Positions 11,081 through 21,182 of a stretch of DNA of 64,000 bases are shown piece after piece; the stretch's first letter is position 1; every line of letters starts with the position of its first letter. The stretch comes from Alsobacter metallidurans. GTDB taxonomy: Bacteria > Pseudomonadota > Alphaproteobacteria > Rhizobiales > Beijerinckiaceae. The stretch is from positions 62,001-126,000 of the forward strand of contig NZ_BMES01000001.1 in assembly GCF_014636935.1 (NCBI RefSeq), written 5' to 3'. Below the pieces are notes generated by a model, which did not search any database, had not been told where the DNA came from, and saw only the letters and a list, made by a program, of their open reading frames with translations. Made by a program: the position numbers and the translations under genes.

Positions 11081-11965
11081 TCAGCGTTGGCACGTCGCGC
11101 AGAAAAAGGTCGAGCGCCCCGACTGCACGATCCGCTGCACCACGCCCCGGCAGCCCGGCGTAGGGCAAGGCTCGCCCTCGCGGTCGTAGACCCTGAAGCG
11201 ATGCTGGAAATAGCCAAGCGAGCCATCCGTTTGCGCGTAGTCGCGCAAGGATGATCCGCCTGCAGCCACGGCCTCCTCGAGAGTTTCGCGGATCACGACG
11301 GCAAGCCGCTCCGCCTTGGCGGTCGGGCCGCCGTCCTGCCGGGCAATGGTTCCGGCCGCCCGGCGTGGCGACAGGCGCGCCCGGTGCAGCGCCTCGCACA
11401 CATAGATGTTGCCGAGCCCGGCCACGAGCCGCTGGTCCAGAAGCGCGGCCTTGAGCGGCGCACTCTTGCGGGCGAAGAGCGTCGCCAGCGACGCGCCGTT
11501 CAGCGCGTTGCCGAGCGGCTCGATGCCCATCTGACGGAACAGCGGGTGCTCGGCCAGCGTCGCCCGCTCGGTGATGGTCATGAAGCCGAACCGGCGCGCG
11601 TCATTATAAGTGACGGTCGCGCCGGTGGAGAGCCGGAACACCACATGGTCGTGCGGCAGCAGCCCGCCGGCTTCATGGTGGAACTCGCCCAACTGGGCCA
11701 CGTCCCCGCCCGGCGTGGCCACGGTAAAGCGCCCGCTCATGCCCAGGTGCATCACCAGCACGTCGCCATTGTCGAGGTCGGCGAGCAGGTACTTCGCGCG
11801 CCGCCCCAGGGCCTGAATGGTCCGGCCAGTAAGGCGTTCGGCGAAGCGCTCGGGAAACGGAAAGCGCAGGTCCGCCCGGCGCTGGTCCACGCTGACGATC
11901 CTGGCGCCCACCATGGCGGGCTCGAGCCCGCGGCGGACGGTTTCGACTTCGGGGAGCTCCGGCAT
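11081..11965 (-). CDS. mutM: formamidopyrimidine-DNA glycosylase (Fpg)
   Basis: Bifunctional base-excision repair enzyme removing 8-oxoguanine and Fapy lesions. The 294-aa product starts [10 protein letters not shown], where Pro2 and Glu3 are catalytic after Met removal. It contains the H2TH region ([17 protein letters not shown]) and ends in a four-cysteine zinc finger (C-x4-C-x16-C-x2-C). Start at ATG 11965 is fixed by the obligate N-terminus and an AGGTGGA ribosome site. It is divergent from ubiE with an 84-bp gap, a common alphaproteobacterial arrangement. Confidence 0.98.
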   Translation of the reverse strand: MPELPEVETVRRGLEPAMVGARIVSVDQRRADLRFPFPERFAERLTGRTIQALGRRAKYLLADLDNGDVLVMHLGMSGRFTVATPGGDVAQLGEFHHEAGGLLPHDHVVFRLSTGATVTYNDARRFGFMTITERATLAEHPLFRQMGIEPLGNALNGASLATLFARKSAPLKAALLDQRLVAGLGNIYVCEALHRARLSPRRAAGTIARQDGGPTAKAERLAVVIRETLEEAVAAGGSSLRDYAQTDGSLGYFQHRFRVYDREGEPCPTPGCRGVVQRIVQSGRSTFFCATCQR

Positions 11966-12049
11966 TTCCACCTGCGCACGTGTGAGCAAGCCACATAGCG
12001 CCCCGCGCGCCCGCGCGCTATGGTCCGCGCCGCAAACAAGGACGAGATC

Positions 12050-12826
12050 ATGCAAGCGGGCAGGACCCAGGGCGACGACGCGGCGGCCGAGACGCATTTC
12101 GGCTACACGACCGTGCCGCTCGGCGAGAAGCAGTCGATGGTGGACGAGGTGTTCCACAAGGTCGCCAACCGCTACGACCTGATGAACGACCTCATGTCGG
12201 CCGGCCTGCACCGCGCCTGGAAGGAGGCGCTCGTCTCCACCCTGCGTCCGCCGCAGTTGAAGCCCTATCGCCATCTCGATGTCGCGGGCGGCACCGGCGA
12301 CGTGGCGTTCCGCGTGCTGGACGCCGCCGGTCCGCAGGCGCACGTCACCGTGCTGGACATCAACGCCGACATGCTGGCGGTCGGCCGCGAGCGCGCCCCG
12401 GCGCGGCTCGAGGGCCGCATCGACTTCGTGGAAGGCAACGCCGAGAGCCTGCCCTACCCGGACAAGAGTTTCGACGCCTACACGATCGCGTTCGGCATCC
12501 GCAACGTGCCGCGCATCGACCTCGCGCTGGCGGAAGCCTACAGGGTGCTGAAGCGCGGCGGCCGCTTCCTGTGCCTGGAATTCTCGCATGTCGACGTGCC
12601 GGTGCTGGACCGCATCTACGACGCCTATTCGTTCACGGCCGTGCCGGCGCTCGGCAAGGTCGTGACCGGTGACGGCGAGCCCTATCGCTACCTCGTGGAA
12701 TCCATCCGCAAGTTCCCGCGCCCGGCCGTTTTCTCGGCCATGATCCGCGAGGCGGGGTTCGGACGGGTCACCGACAGGCCGATGAGCGGCGGCATTGTGC
12801 GGCTCCACTCCGCCTGGAAGCTGTGA
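12050..12826 (+). CDS. ubiE: demethylmenaquinone/2-polyprenyl-6-methoxy-benzoquinol C-methyltransferase
   Basis: SAM-dependent C-methyltransferase of ubiquinone synthesis. The 258-aa product has motif [15 protein letters not shown], the UbiE signature regions [17 protein letters not shown] and [14 protein letters not shown], and the post-motif LEFSHV. ATG 12050 is preferred because AAGGACGAG precedes it; an in-frame ATG at 12020 would add ten residues. First gene of a plus-strand run with ubiB only 7 bp away, so both steps of the ubiquinone pathway are co-expressed. Confidence 0.97.
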   Translation: MQAGRTQGDDAAAETHFGYTTVPLGEKQSMVDEVFHKVANRYDLMNDLMSAGLHRAWKEALVSTLRPPQLKPYRHLDVAGGTGDVAFRVLDAAGPQAHVTVLDINADMLAVGRERAPARLEGRIDFVEGNAESLPYPDKSFDAYTIAFGIRNVPRIDLALAEAYRVLKRGGRFLCLEFSHVDVPVLDRIYDAYSFTAVPALGKVVTGDGEPYRYLVESIRKFPRPAVFSAMIREAGFGRVTDRPMSGGIVRLHSAWKL

Positions 12827-12833
12827 GCCCGGC

Positions 12834-14411
12834 GTGCTGACCTCCATCGTTCATCTGCTGCGCCTGGCGCGTGTCGGCTTCGTGCTGGCGCGCGAAGGCG
12901 CGTTCGGGCTCATCGATCCCAACGAACTGCCGGCCGGGGCGAAGCCGGCCCTGTGGGCCGTGCGCCTCCTTGAGCGCCGGGGCGCCGGCGACGGAGCGCA
13001 GCGCCTCGCCGCCGCGCTCACCCGCATCGGGCCGTCCTACGTCAAGTTCGGCCAGTTTCTCGCCACCCGGCCGGACGTGGTCGGCGTGCGTGTGGCCCGC
13101 GATCTGGAAGCTCTGCAGGACCGCATGGCGCCCTTCGGCCGGGCCGAAGCGGTGGCCATGATCGAGGCCTCGCTGGGCGCGCCGCTCGACAGCATTTTCA
13201 TTGCTTTCAGCGAGCCGGTCGCGGCCGCCTCCATCGCGCAGGTGCATCGCGCCACAGTGCGCACCGCCGCCGGCGATCGCGACGTCGCCGTGAAGGTGCT
13301 GCGCCCCGGCGTGCGCACCCGCTTCCGGCGCGACCTGCGCGCCATGGCGTTTCTGGCCCGCACGGTGGAGCGCCTGCTGCCCGAGACCCGCCGGCTGAAG
13401 CCAATGGGCATCGTCGACACGCTGGCGCGCTCGGTCTCCATGGAGATGGATCTGCGGCTGGAAGCCGCCGCCCTCTCCGAGATGGCCGAGAACACCCGCG
13501 AGGACGCGGATTTCCGCACCCCAATCCCGGACTGGGAGCGCACCTCGCGCGACATCCTCACCATGGAGTGGATCGACGGCCTGCCGCTGAACGCCCTCTC
13601 GGCGATCGACGAGAAGGGCTATGACCGCGTCGCGCTCGGCCGCAGCGTCATCCAGTCCTTTTTGCGCCACGCCCTGCGGGATGGCTTCTTTCATGCCGAC
13701 ATGCATCCCGGAAATCTGTTCGTCGACACGACGGGTCGGCTTTGCGCGGTGGATTTCGGCATCATGGGGCGCCTCGGCCCGAAGGAGCGCCGCTTCCTGG
13801 CCGAGATCCTGCTCGGCTTCATCACCCGCAACTACCGCCGCGTCGCGGAGGTGCATTTCGAGGCCGGCTACGTGCCGGGCCGGCATTCGGTGGATGACTT
13901 CGCCCAAGCCATTCGGGCTATCGGCGAGCCCATCCACGACCGCACGGCCGACCAGATCTCGATGGCCAAGCTGCTGACGCTGCTGTTCGAAATCACCGGC
14001 ATCTTCGAGATGACGACCCGCACCGAACTCGTGATGCTGCAAAAGACCATGGTGGTGGTGGAGGGCGTCGCCCGCAATCTCGACCCGCGGCTCGACATGT
14101 GGCGCACGGCAGAGCCGGTGGTTCGCGAGTGGATCGAACGCAACCTTGGGCCGCTGGGGCGGATCGAGGAGGCCGGTCGCGGCGCCATGGACTACGCCAA
14201 GCTTTTCGGCAACATCCCGTCGCTGATGAACCGCGCCGAGCGGCTGGTGCTGGACCTCGAGGACTCGGCCGTGAACGGCTTCCGCCTCGCGCCCGAGAGC
14301 CTCGAAGGCATCGGCCGCGCCGAGGCGGAGCGGAACCGATGGTCCACGGTGGCGCTGTGGATCATCGCCATCTGCGTCTTCGCCGCGACGTTGCGCATTC
14401 TGTCGTGGTAA
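12834..14411 (+). CDS. ubiB: ubiquinone biosynthesis kinase-like protein UbiB
   Basis: Atypical kinase/ATPase of the ABC1/ADCK family needed for ubiquinone synthesis at the inner membrane. From GTG 12834 the product is 525 aa, the usual length. It has the KxGQ-type motif [27 protein letters not shown] (the A-rich loop), [10 protein letters not shown], the catalytic-loop region [13 protein letters not shown] and the metal-binding VDFGIMG. The C-terminus ends with a hydrophobic helix ([19 protein letters not shown]). It follows ubiE by 7 bp. Confidence 0.96.
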   Translation: MLTSIVHLLRLARVGFVLAREGAFGLIDPNELPAGAKPALWAVRLLERRGAGDGAQRLAAALTRIGPSYVKFGQFLATRPDVVGVRVARDLEALQDRMAPFGRAEAVAMIEASLGAPLDSIFIAFSEPVAAASIAQVHRATVRTAAGDRDVAVKVLRPGVRTRFRRDLRAMAFLARTVERLLPETRRLKPMGIVDTLARSVSMEMDLRLEAAALSEMAENTREDADFRTPIPDWERTSRDILTMEWIDGLPLNALSAIDEKGYDRVALGRSVIQSFLRHALRDGFFHADMHPGNLFVDTTGRLCAVDFGIMGRLGPKERRFLAEILLGFITRNYRRVAEVHFEAGYVPGRHSVDDFAQAIRAIGEPIHDRTADQISMAKLLTLLFEITGIFEMTTRTELVMLQKTMVVVEGVARNLDPRLDMWRTAEPVVREWIERNLGPLGRIEEAGRGAMDYAKLFGNIPSLMNRAERLVLDLEDSAVNGFRLAPESLEGIGRAEAERNRWSTVALWIIAICVFAATLRILSW

Positions 14412-14436
14412 AACGCCCGCGAACCCGGAGCCCGTC

Positions 14437-15666
14437 ATGACGATCGCCGGCCAACGCATCCTCCTGATCATCGGCGGCGGAATCGCGGCCTATCGATCGC
14501 TGGAACTCATCCGCGCCTTCAAGAAGCGCGGCGCCTCGGTGCGCTGCATCCTCACCAAGAGCGCGAGTGAGTTCGTCACGCCGCTCTCTGCCTCCAGCCT
14601 CTCGGGCGACAAGGTCTACACGGACCTGTTCTCGCTCACCGACGAAGCCGAGATGGGGCACATCGAGCTGTCGCGCGACGCCGACCTCCTGGTGGTCGCG
14701 CCCGCCACGGCCGACCTCATGGCCAAGATGGCGCACGGGCTGGCGAACGACCTCGCTTCCACGGCCCTGCTGGCCACGGACAAGCGCGTCTTGATCGCGC
14801 CGGCCATGAATGTGCGCATGTGGGAGCATCCGGCCACCAAGCGAAACCTCGAGACCCTGCGCGCCGACGGCGTCGCGGTGGTGGGCCCCGACCAGGGCGA
14901 GATGGCCTGCGGCGAGTTCGGCTTCGGCCGCATGGCCCAGCCGGACGCCATCGCGGACGCCGCCGCCCTTCTGCTCCGTCCGCCTGGGGGCGGCCCGCTC
15001 GCCGGCAAGCGCGTCCTGGTCACCTCCGGGCCGACTCACGAGCCGCTCGACCCCGTGCGCTTCATCGCCAACCGCTCCTCGGGCAAGCAGGGCCACGCCA
15101 TCGCACGCGCTGCCGCCGATCTTGGCGCGGACGTCACGTTGGTGAGCGGCCCCGTATCCATCCCCGACCCGCCCGGCGTCACGGTGGTGCATGTCGAGAC
15201 CGCCCGCGAGATGCTGGCGGCTGTCGAATCCCACATGCCGGTCGACGCCGCCGTGTTCTGCGCCGCCGTGGCGGATTGGCGGGCCGCCCAGCCCGGGGAA
15301 GAGAAGCTGAAAAAGGACGGCTCGGGCGCGCCGAGCTTCTCGCTGGTCGAGAACCCCGACATCCTGGCGACGATCGCCAAACGCACGGAGGCCCGACCCA
15401 CGCTCGTGGTCGGTTTCGCGGCCGAGACCGAGAAGGTGATCGAGCACGCGCAAAGCAAGCTCGCCCGCAAGGGCTGCGACTGGATCGTCGCCAACGACGT
15501 CAGCCATGCGGGGCCGGGCGTCGGCGTGATGGGAGGCGACCGCAACACCGTCTCGATCGTCTCGCAGGCCGGCGTCGAGAACTGGCCCACCATGGGCAAG
15601 GATGCGGTCGCGACCCGCCTCGCTGAGCGCATGGCGAAGCAGTTGAAGGATACGCAATGGGTCTGA
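14437..15666 (+). CDS. coaBC: bifunctional phosphopantothenoylcysteine decarboxylase / phosphopantothenate-cysteine ligase
   Basis: Two consecutive steps of coenzyme A synthesis in one 409-aa polypeptide. The N-terminal flavoprotein CoaC half has [18 protein letters not shown], the PASANT-like [17 protein letters not shown], and the APAMNVRMW motif. The C-terminal CoaB half starts near residue 190 with [27 protein letters not shown]-type sequence and includes AAVADW and the lysine-rich KLKK segment. ATG 14437. Its 3' end overlaps dut by 10 bp, so the two are translationally linked. Confidence 0.97.
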   Translation: MTIAGQRILLIIGGGIAAYRSLELIRAFKKRGASVRCILTKSASEFVTPLSASSLSGDKVYTDLFSLTDEAEMGHIELSRDADLLVVAPATADLMAKMAHGLANDLASTALLATDKRVLIAPAMNVRMWEHPATKRNLETLRADGVAVVGPDQGEMACGEFGFGRMAQPDAIADAAALLLRPPGGGPLAGKRVLVTSGPTHEPLDPVRFIANRSSGKQGHAIARAAADLGADVTLVSGPVSIPDPPGVTVVHVETAREMLAAVESHMPVDAAVFCAAVADWRAAQPGEEKLKKDGSGAPSFSLVENPDILATIAKRTEARPTLVVGFAAETEKVIEHAQSKLARKGCDWIVANDVSHAGPGVGVMGGDRNTVSIVSQAGVENWPTMGKDAVATRLAERMAKQLKDTQWV

Positions 15667-16127
15667 CTCCGATGCAGGACCTCACGGTTGGCGTCATCCG
15701 TTTGCCGCATGCGCGCGACCTCCCGTTGCCGCGCTACGAGACGATCCACAGCGCCGGCATGGATTTACTCGCCGCCATCGGCGAAAACGAAAAAATCACG
15801 TTGCAAAATGGGGAAAGGGCCCTTGTAGCAACCGGGCTGAAACTCCACCTGCCTGATAGCTACGAAGCTCAGGTTCGGCCCCGGTCGGGCTTGGCGCTGA
15901 AGCACGGCGTGACCGTGCTGAATGCGCCCGGTACGATCGACGCGGATTACCGCGGGGAGGTCGCTGTGGTGTTGATCAACCACGGCGCGACACCCTTCGA
16001 GATCACGCGCGGCATGCGGATCGCCCAGCTCGTGGTCGCGCCGGTCACGCGCGTGCGGCTGGAAGAGCGGGATACGCTCTCCGAGACCGAGCGCGGCGCA
16101 GGAGGATTTGGGTCGACGGGTGTGTGA
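15657..16127 (+). CDS. dut: deoxyuridine 5'-triphosphate nucleotidohydrolase
   Basis: Trimeric dUTPase converting dUTP to dUMP and pyrophosphate, which keeps uracil out of DNA. The 156-aa protein carries the five family motifs: [44 protein letters not shown] and the C-terminal arm [14 protein letters not shown] 15657 lies within the end of coaBC; a second ATG six codons later (15672) is possible. The coaBC-dut pairing is widespread. Confidence 0.97.
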   Translation: MGLTPMQDLTVGVIRLPHARDLPLPRYETIHSAGMDLLAAIGENEKITLQNGERALVATGLKLHLPDSYEAQVRPRSGLALKHGVTVLNAPGTIDADYRGEVAVVLINHGATPFEITRGMRIAQLVVAPVTRVRLEERDTLSETERGAGGFGSTGV

Positions 16128-16151
16128 CGCCCGCGCGCGCGGGGGGAACGC

Positions 16152-16598
16152 ATGATCCTGTTGTCACGGCGCAGTCTGCTGGCCATTGCGGCCGTGGTTG
16201 ATATCGCGCTCCACGCCCGGCCTACTCCGGTCGCCGCCAAGCATCTCGCGCAGCGACATAATCTTCCGCCACGACATCTCGAGACCATGCTGCAGGCGCT
16301 CGTGCGCGCTGGCATCCTCAAGGGCGTCCGAGGCCCGCGCGGCGGCTACGAAATCGCCCGCGAGCGCCGCCGCATCACGGCCGGCGATATTGTGCGCGCC
16401 GCGATGGCGTCGACGGGGGAGGATTCCATGCCGCCCATCCCCGAATCCAAACTCGTGGACGAAGTAATCGGCCCGACAGTAAAGCGCGCAGGCGACGCCT
16501 TCTTGCGGGAGCTGGACGGCGTGACGGTGGATGACCTCTGCCGCCAGGCGGACGGGATCTACCGAGAAATGCCCGTGACAGCAGATTTCACAATATAG
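16152..16598 (+). CDS. Rrf2 family transcriptional regulator
   Basis: A 148-aa winged-helix DNA-binding protein of the Rrf2 family (residues 1-80: [53 protein letters not shown]). The three clustered cysteines that hold Fe-S in IscR, NsrR or RirA are absent; only one cysteine (DDLCRQ) is visible near the C-terminus. It therefore resembles CymR-type cluster-free members that control cysteine metabolism. cysK lies just downstream behind its own promoter, which supports that role. Function as a cysK regulator is inference. Confidence 0.88.
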   Translation: MILLSRRSLLAIAAVVDIALHARPTPVAAKHLAQRHNLPPRHLETMLQALVRAGILKGVRGPRGGYEIARERRRITAGDIVRAAMASTGEDSMPPIPESKLVDEVIGPTVKRAGDAFLRELDGVTVDDLCRQADGIYREMPVTADFTI

Positions 16599-16619
16599 AA
16601 TGTAGATTTTGCGTTAGCG

Positions 16620-16657
16620 TCGACATCCCGCGTGAATATGCGCTATACTGGCTTCAC
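16620..16657 (+). promoter_or_regulatory. cysK promoter with GTGAA...TTCAC dyad
   Basis: TCGACA (16620-16625) and TATACT (16644-16649) are spaced by 18 bp, a good sigma-70 match, with a start near 16656 and GGAGGA before the cysK ATG. GTGAA (16632-16636) and TTCAC (16653-16657) form inverted half-sites that bracket the -10, a position where a repressor would block RNA polymerase. The inner bases are not symmetrical, so the operator call is weak. Confidence 0.5.
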
Positions 16658-16678
16658 TGCCCGTTTCGGAGGACGACC

Positions 16679-17668
16679 ATGGCCAATCCCGCCGCTTTGC
16701 ACTCTGCCCCTGAAACCGGCACGGCGCCGGGTCGCGGACGGATTTACGACTCCATCACGGACACGATCGGCAACACGCCGATCGTGCGCCTGAGCCGACT
16801 GGCCAAGGAGAAGGGCGTCCACGGCAATCTTCTCGCGAAGCTCGAATTTTTTAATCCGATCTCCAGCGTGAAGGATCGCATCGGCGTCAACATGATCGAC
16901 GCCCTGGAGGCCTCCGGCGCGATCCAGCCCGGCGCGACCCTGATCGAGCCAACCTCCGGCAACACCGGCATCGCGCTCGCCTTCACGGCGGCGGCGCGCG
17001 GCTACAAGCTCATCCTCGTTATGCCCGAGTCGATGTCGATCGAGCGTCGCAAGATGCTGGCGCTGCTGGGCGCCCAGCTCGACCTCACGCCTGCGCCGCT
17101 TGGCATGAAAGGCGCCATCGCGCGCGCCGAAGAGCTCAAGGCCCAGACGCCCGGCTCCGTCATCCCGCAGCAGTTCGCCAATCCAGCCAACCCGGACATC
17201 CACCGCCGCACCACCGCGGAGGAGATCTGGAACGACACGCACGGGCAGATCGACTATTTCGTGTCCGGCGTCGGCACGGGCGGCACCATCACGGGCGTTG
17301 GCCAGGTGCTGAAGCCGCGTCGCCCCACCCTGAAAGTGGTGGCCGTGGAGCCAGAGGACTCGCCCGTGCTGTCGGGCGGCCAGCCCGGCCCGCACAAGAT
17401 CCAGGGCATCGGCGCAGGCTTTGTTCCGCAGGTGCTGGATCGATCGGTGATCGACGAGGTGATCACGGTCGGCAACCAGACCTCCTTCGACACGGCCCGC
17501 CTGCTGGCCCGTATCGAGGGCATCCCGGTCGGCATCTCGTCCGGCGCGGCCGTGGCGGCGGCGCTGGAGATCGCGGCCCGGCCTGAAGCCAAGGGCAAGA
17601 ACATCGTGATCATCATCCCGTCCTTCGCCGAACGCTACCTTTCGACCGCGCTCTTCGAAGGGCTGTAG
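16679..17668 (+). CDS. cysK: cysteine synthase A (O-acetylserine sulfhydrylase)
   Basis: PLP enzyme making L-cysteine from O-acetylserine and sulfide. The 329-aa product has the PLP lysine in SSVKDRIG, the substrate loop [11 protein letters not shown], the phosphate-binding [12 protein letters not shown] and [13 protein letters not shown] 20-residue N-terminal extension before [17 protein letters not shown] is slightly longer than usual. ATG 16679 has GGAGGA upstream. It follows an Rrf2 regulator and is closed by the hairpin at 17778-17805. Confidence 0.96.
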   Translation: MANPAALHSAPETGTAPGRGRIYDSITDTIGNTPIVRLSRLAKEKGVHGNLLAKLEFFNPISSVKDRIGVNMIDALEASGAIQPGATLIEPTSGNTGIALAFTAAARGYKLILVMPESMSIERRKMLALLGAQLDLTPAPLGMKGAIARAEELKAQTPGSVIPQQFANPANPDIHRRTTAEEIWNDTHGQIDYFVSGVGTGGTITGVGQVLKPRRPTLKVVAVEPEDSPVLSGGQPGPHKIQGIGAGFVPQVLDRSVIDEVITVGNQTSFDTARLLARIEGIPVGISSGAAVAAALEIAARPEAKGKNIVIIIPSFAERYLSTALFEGL

Positions 17669-17690
17669 GCCAGCCGGAACAAGCTCGCTT

Positions 17691-17742
17691 CCCTTGTCTT
17701 TCGAGACGCAGGCCCATGCAGTCCTGCGTCTCAGGGTGAGGG
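17691..17742. repeat. palindromic intergenic repeat unit
   Basis: GAGACGCAGG (17703-17712) and CCTGCGTCTC (17723-17732) form a perfect 10-bp inverted repeat around a 10-nt loop. It is framed by CCCTTGTC on the left and CAGGGTGAGGG on the right. This layout resembles dispersed extragenic palindromes common in Hyphomicrobiales genomes; that is recall, and no second exact copy was seen in this window. It stands between cysK and its terminator. Confidence 0.5.
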
Positions 17743-17777
17743 ACATTCAGCGCGTTGGCCTCGAAGCGACCCGATGC

Positions 17778-17805
17778 AAAAAAGGCGGCCCGCAGGCCGC
17801 CTTTT
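17778..17805. terminator. bidirectional intrinsic terminator between cysK and the CoxL-like gene
   Basis: AAGGCGGCC (17782-17790) pairs with GGCCGCCTT (17795-17803) around CGCA, with a run of A on the left and of T on the right. It can therefore terminate both the plus-strand cysK transcript and the minus-strand molybdoenzyme transcript, whose stop is at 17828. Confidence 0.85.
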
Positions 17806-17827
17806 CGATTGCTGTGCCGCGCCGCTT

Positions 17828-20191
17828 TCAGGCCGCCGCCGAGCTGTTGGCCTGCTGGATGGCCTCCCAGACCCGCTTGGGCGTCGCCGGCATGTTCATC
17901 TGCGTCACGCCGACCTCCGCCAGCGCGTCGTTGATGGCGTTCATCACCGACGGCAGCGCGCCGGCGCAACCCGCCTCGCCGCAGCCTTTCGCCCCGAGCG
18001 GGTTCGTGGTCGCAACCGTAGGCCGGCTCTCGAACGTGAACTCCGGCATGTCGTCCGCGCGCGGCATGGCGTAGTCCATGAAGGAGCCCGTTACGAGCTG
18101 CCCGTCGGCGTCGTATTCGGTGAACTCCATCAAGGCCTGGCCGATGCCCTGCATCACTCCGCCATGCAATTGCCCTTCGACGAGCAGCGGGTTTACGACT
18201 GTGCCGAAGTCGTTGACCATCACGTAGCGCACCACCTTGGTGACGCCCGTGTCCGGGTCGATCTCGACCTCGGCGATGTGGCAGCCGTTCGGATAGGCCG
18301 AGGGCGACAGCCGGTGCACGTGGTCGACGTCCAGCGTCTTGGGCGCATCGTCCGGCATCTGCAGCCCGCCGTTGCGCAGCTGTGCGGCGAGTTCCATCAC
18401 CCCGATGCCCCGGTCCGTGCCCGCGATCGCGAACCGGCCGTTGGCGAACTCGATGTCCTCGACGCCGGCCTCCAACGCATACGAAGCGACGATCCTGCCT
18501 TTCTCGATGACCTTCTCGGACGCGCCCACGATGGCCGCGCCTGACGCCATGATGGACTTGGACCCGCCCGTGCCGCCGCCCGCGACGAGACGGTCGCTGT
18601 CGCCCTGCACGAGCTTGATCTTGTCGAAGGGCACGCCGAGCTTGGTGGTGAGCACCTGCGCGAACGGCGTCCAGTGGCCCTGGCCGTAATCGAGCGTGCC
18701 GGTCACGATCGTGACCGTGCCGTCGGCCTCGAAGTGGATGCCGCCCATCTCGTTCATGGGTGGGGCCGTCACCTCCAGGTAGCAGCCGATGCCGCGTCCA
18801 CGCAGCAGGCCGCGCTTGCGGCTGTCGCGCTTGCGCTGGGCGAAGCCCTTCCAGTCGGCCGCTTCCACGGCGCGTTCTAGCAAGGCCGTGAAGTCGCCCG
18901 AGTCGTAAACGGTGTCGACCGGCGTCTTGTAGGGCATTTGAGACGGCTTGATCTGGTTGCGCTTGCGCAGGCTGACCGGGTCAATGCCCATTTCGCGCGC
19001 GGCCTGATCGATCAGCCGCTCCATGAAATAGTTGCCTTCCGGCCGGCCCGCGCCCCGGTAGGCCCCGATCGGCGCCGTGTTGGTGAACATGCAGCGCGTG
19101 TCGACCTGCATCAGGGGCGTCGTGTAGGTGCCGATGCCGTTCTTGTGGATGTTCAACGTCGACATCAGCGGGGCCACTGGCGACAGGTAGCCGCCCATGT
19201 TGCTGTGCCCGCTAATGCGCACGGCCAGGAACTTGCCCTTGGCGTCCAGCGCCAGCTCGGCGTGGACGTTCTGGTCTCGGCCATGGTGATCGGACACGAA
19301 GCTGTCGGAGCGCGCGTCCGTCCACTTTACGGGCCGGCCGAGCGTCTTGGCTGCATGCAACAGCGAGACATATTCCGGGAACACCGAACCCTTCATGCCG
19401 AACGAGCCGCCGACATGGCCGGTGATGACGTGAACGTCCTTGGGCTCAACCTTCAGCACGCCCGCAAGATTGTTGCGGAAACCGAATACGCCCTGCGTCG
19501 GAACGTTCAGCACGTACCGGCCGTCGCTGAATTGGGCCAGCGCGGCCCGCGGCTCCAGCGAGTTCACGACGATGCGGTTGTTGGCGATGTCGAGCCGCGT
19601 CACATGCGCGGCAGACGCGAACGCCGCCTCCACCTGCTCGGTAGGGCCGAAATGATAGTCCAGCGCGCAGTTGCCGGGCGCTTCGTCGTAAATGGTCGGC
19701 GCGCCTGGCTTGTCGGCCTCTTCAGGGGTCGCGACGGCGGGCAGCGGGTCGATGTCGAGGGCCACCGCTTCGGCGGCGTCGCGCGCCTGAGCCGCCGTCT
19801 CGGCCACCACGAACGCGACCGGGTCGCCCACGAAGCGCACCTTGTCCACCGCCAGCGACGGCCGGGCCGGCGTCACCATCGCGGAGCCGTCGCGCTGCTT
19901 CTGCACCATGATGCAAGGCAGCGTGCCGTAGCCGGCCGCCACCAGGTCCGCGCCCGTGTAGGCCGCCACCACGCCAGGCATGTCCAGGGCCGCCGAGAGG
20001 TCGACGCCGTTCAGCACCCCATGCGCGTAGGGGCTCCGAACGAAAGCCGCGTAGAGCTGGCCGTCGACGTTCACGTCGTCCGTGTAGCGGCCCTCGCCGC
20101 GCACCAGGATCGGATCCTCGTTGCGCGACACCGGCTGGCCGATGCCGAATTTCATGAGAGACAGGTCGGAGGGGTCCGTCGGCTTGTTCAT
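17828..20191 (-). CDS. xanthine dehydrogenase / form II CODH-type molybdopterin-binding subunit
   Basis: A 787-aa large subunit of the molybdenum hydroxylase family. It has the N-terminal hammerhead domain (GRYTDDV, AYAHG-like SPYAHG), GGSFGMKGSVFPE, the active-site-loop motif AYRGAGRPEGNY and the catalytic glutamate region KGCGEAGCAGALPS. AYRGAGR is the signature of form II CoxL-like proteins; true CO dehydrogenases carry AYxCSFR, so CO oxidation is unlikely. The usual [2Fe-2S] small and FAD medium subunits are not adjacent, so partners must be encoded elsewhere. ATG 20191; an ATG 12 codons later is possible. Substrate unknown. Confidence 0.92.
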   Translation of the reverse strand: MNKPTDPSDLSLMKFGIGQPVSRNEDPILVRGEGRYTDDVNVDGQLYAAFVRSPYAHGVLNGVDLSAALDMPGVVAAYTGADLVAAGYGTLPCIMVQKQRDGSAMVTPARPSLAVDKVRFVGDPVAFVVAETAAQARDAAEAVALDIDPLPAVATPEEADKPGAPTIYDEAPGNCALDYHFGPTEQVEAAFASAAHVTRLDIANNRIVVNSLEPRAALAQFSDGRYVLNVPTQGVFGFRNNLAGVLKVEPKDVHVITGHVGGSFGMKGSVFPEYVSLLHAAKTLGRPVKWTDARSDSFVSDHHGRDQNVHAELALDAKGKFLAVRISGHSNMGGYLSPVAPLMSTLNIHKNGIGTYTTPLMQVDTRCMFTNTAPIGAYRGAGRPEGNYFMERLIDQAAREMGIDPVSLRKRNQIKPSQMPYKTPVDTVYDSGDFTALLERAVEAADWKGFAQRKRDSRKRGLLRGRGIGCYLEVTAPPMNEMGGIHFEADGTVTIVTGTLDYGQGHWTPFAQVLTTKLGVPFDKIKLVQGDSDRLVAGGGTGGSKSIMASGAAIVGASEKVIEKGRIVASYALEAGVEDIEFANGRFAIAGTDRGIGVMELAAQLRNGGLQMPDDAPKTLDVDHVHRLSPSAYPNGCHIAEVEIDPDTGVTKVVRYVMVNDFGTVVNPLLVEGQLHGGVMQGIGQALMEFTEYDADGQLVTGSFMDYAMPRADDMPEFTFESRPTVATTNPLGAKGCGEAGCAGALPSVMNAINDALAEVGVTQMNMPATPKRVWEAIQQANSSAAA

Positions 20192-20299
20192 GACGTGCGA
20201 AAACTCGGGTGAGGCGGGATCACCGGAGTCTAGCGCGTTGCGCCGGGAAGGCGATACCCCGCCGGGCAGGGCTCCGCCGCGCCTGCGGCATGGAGGCCG

Positions 20300-21154
20300 C
20301 TACTCGGCCGCCTGCCCGGTGGCTTCGGCCTGCTCCTCGGCGGCCGTTTCGGCGGCGTCGACAGTTTTCAGCGCGTCGGGGGCCGGCATCGAGATGATAT
20401 TGTAGCCGGAGTCCACGTAGTGGATCTCGCCCGTGACGCCGCTCGACAGGTCGGACAGCAAGTACAGCGCCGAGCCGCCGATCTCGTCGATCGACACCGT
20501 GCGGCGCAGCGGCGCATGGCGCTTCTGGTAGTTGAACATCAGCCGGGCGTCCGTGATGCCTGCGCCCGCCAGCGTCCGCACCGGCCCGGGCGACAGCGCG
20601 TTCACGCGGATGCCCTGCGGGCCGAAATCGCCCGCGAGGTAGCGCACGCTCGCCTCGAGCGCCGCCTTGGCGACGCCCATGACGTTGTAGTTCGGCATCA
20701 CGCGCGTCGAGCCGCCATAGGTCAGCGTCACCAGCGAGCCGCCATCCGGCATCATCGCGGCCGCGCGCTTCGCCACCTCGGTGAACGAGAAGCACGAAAT
20801 CACCATGGTGCGGGAGAAGTTCTCGCGCGTGGTGTCGGCGTAGAGGCCCTTGAGCTCGTTCTTGTCCGAGAAACCAATGGCGTGGACCACGAAATCCAGC
20901 TTGCCCCAGGCGTCCTTCAGGGCCGCGAACAAGGCGTCCACGGTCGCGACGTCCTCGACGTCGCAGGGCAGCACGAGCTTGCTGCCGAGGCTGGCGGCAA
21001 GCGGCTCCACGCGTTTGCGCAGGGCGTCGCCCTGGTACGTAAACGCCAGCTCGGCCCCGTGCTCCGCCAGCGTCTTGGCGATGCCCCACGCGATCGAGTG
21101 GTTGTTGGCGACGCCCATGATGAGGCCGCGCTTGCCGGACATGAACGACGACAT
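20300..21154 (-). CDS. fabI: enoyl-[acyl-carrier-protein] reductase (NADH)
   Basis: Final reductive step of fatty-acid elongation. A 284-aa short-chain dehydrogenase fold with GKRGLIMGVANNHSIAWGIA at the N-terminus (FabI Rossmann pattern), the Y-x6-K catalytic arrangement in YNVMGVAKAALE, and SGVTGEIHYVDSGYNI near the end. The final 30 residues are an alanine/glutamate-rich tail beyond the core. Third gene of fabA-fabB-fabI on the minus strand, 28 bp after fabB. Confidence 0.96.
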   Translation of the reverse strand: MSSFMSGKRGLIMGVANNHSIAWGIAKTLAEHGAELAFTYQGDALRKRVEPLAASLGSKLVLPCDVEDVATVDALFAALKDAWGKLDFVVHAIGFSDKNELKGLYADTTRENFSRTMVISCFSFTEVAKRAAAMMPDGGSLVTLTYGGSTRVMPNYNVMGVAKAALEASVRYLAGDFGPQGIRVNALSPGPVRTLAGAGITDARLMFNYQKRHAPLRRTVSIDEIGGSALYLLSDLSSGVTGEIHYVDSGYNIISMPAPDALKTVDAAETAAEEQAEATGQAAE

Positions 21155-21182
21155 GCCGTGATCCTTTTCTGGATGGGGCGCG

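Noticed and set aside
12768-14471. 567-codon open frame on the minus strand
   Set aside because: It lies antisense to ubiB, whose motifs are clear. High GC leaves long open frames opposite real genes; the translation is rich in His, Arg and Gln with no domain.
17828-20191. CoxL of an aerobic CO dehydrogenase
   Set aside because: The active-site loop reads AYRGAGR (form II) rather than AYxCSFR, and coxS/coxM are not adjacent.
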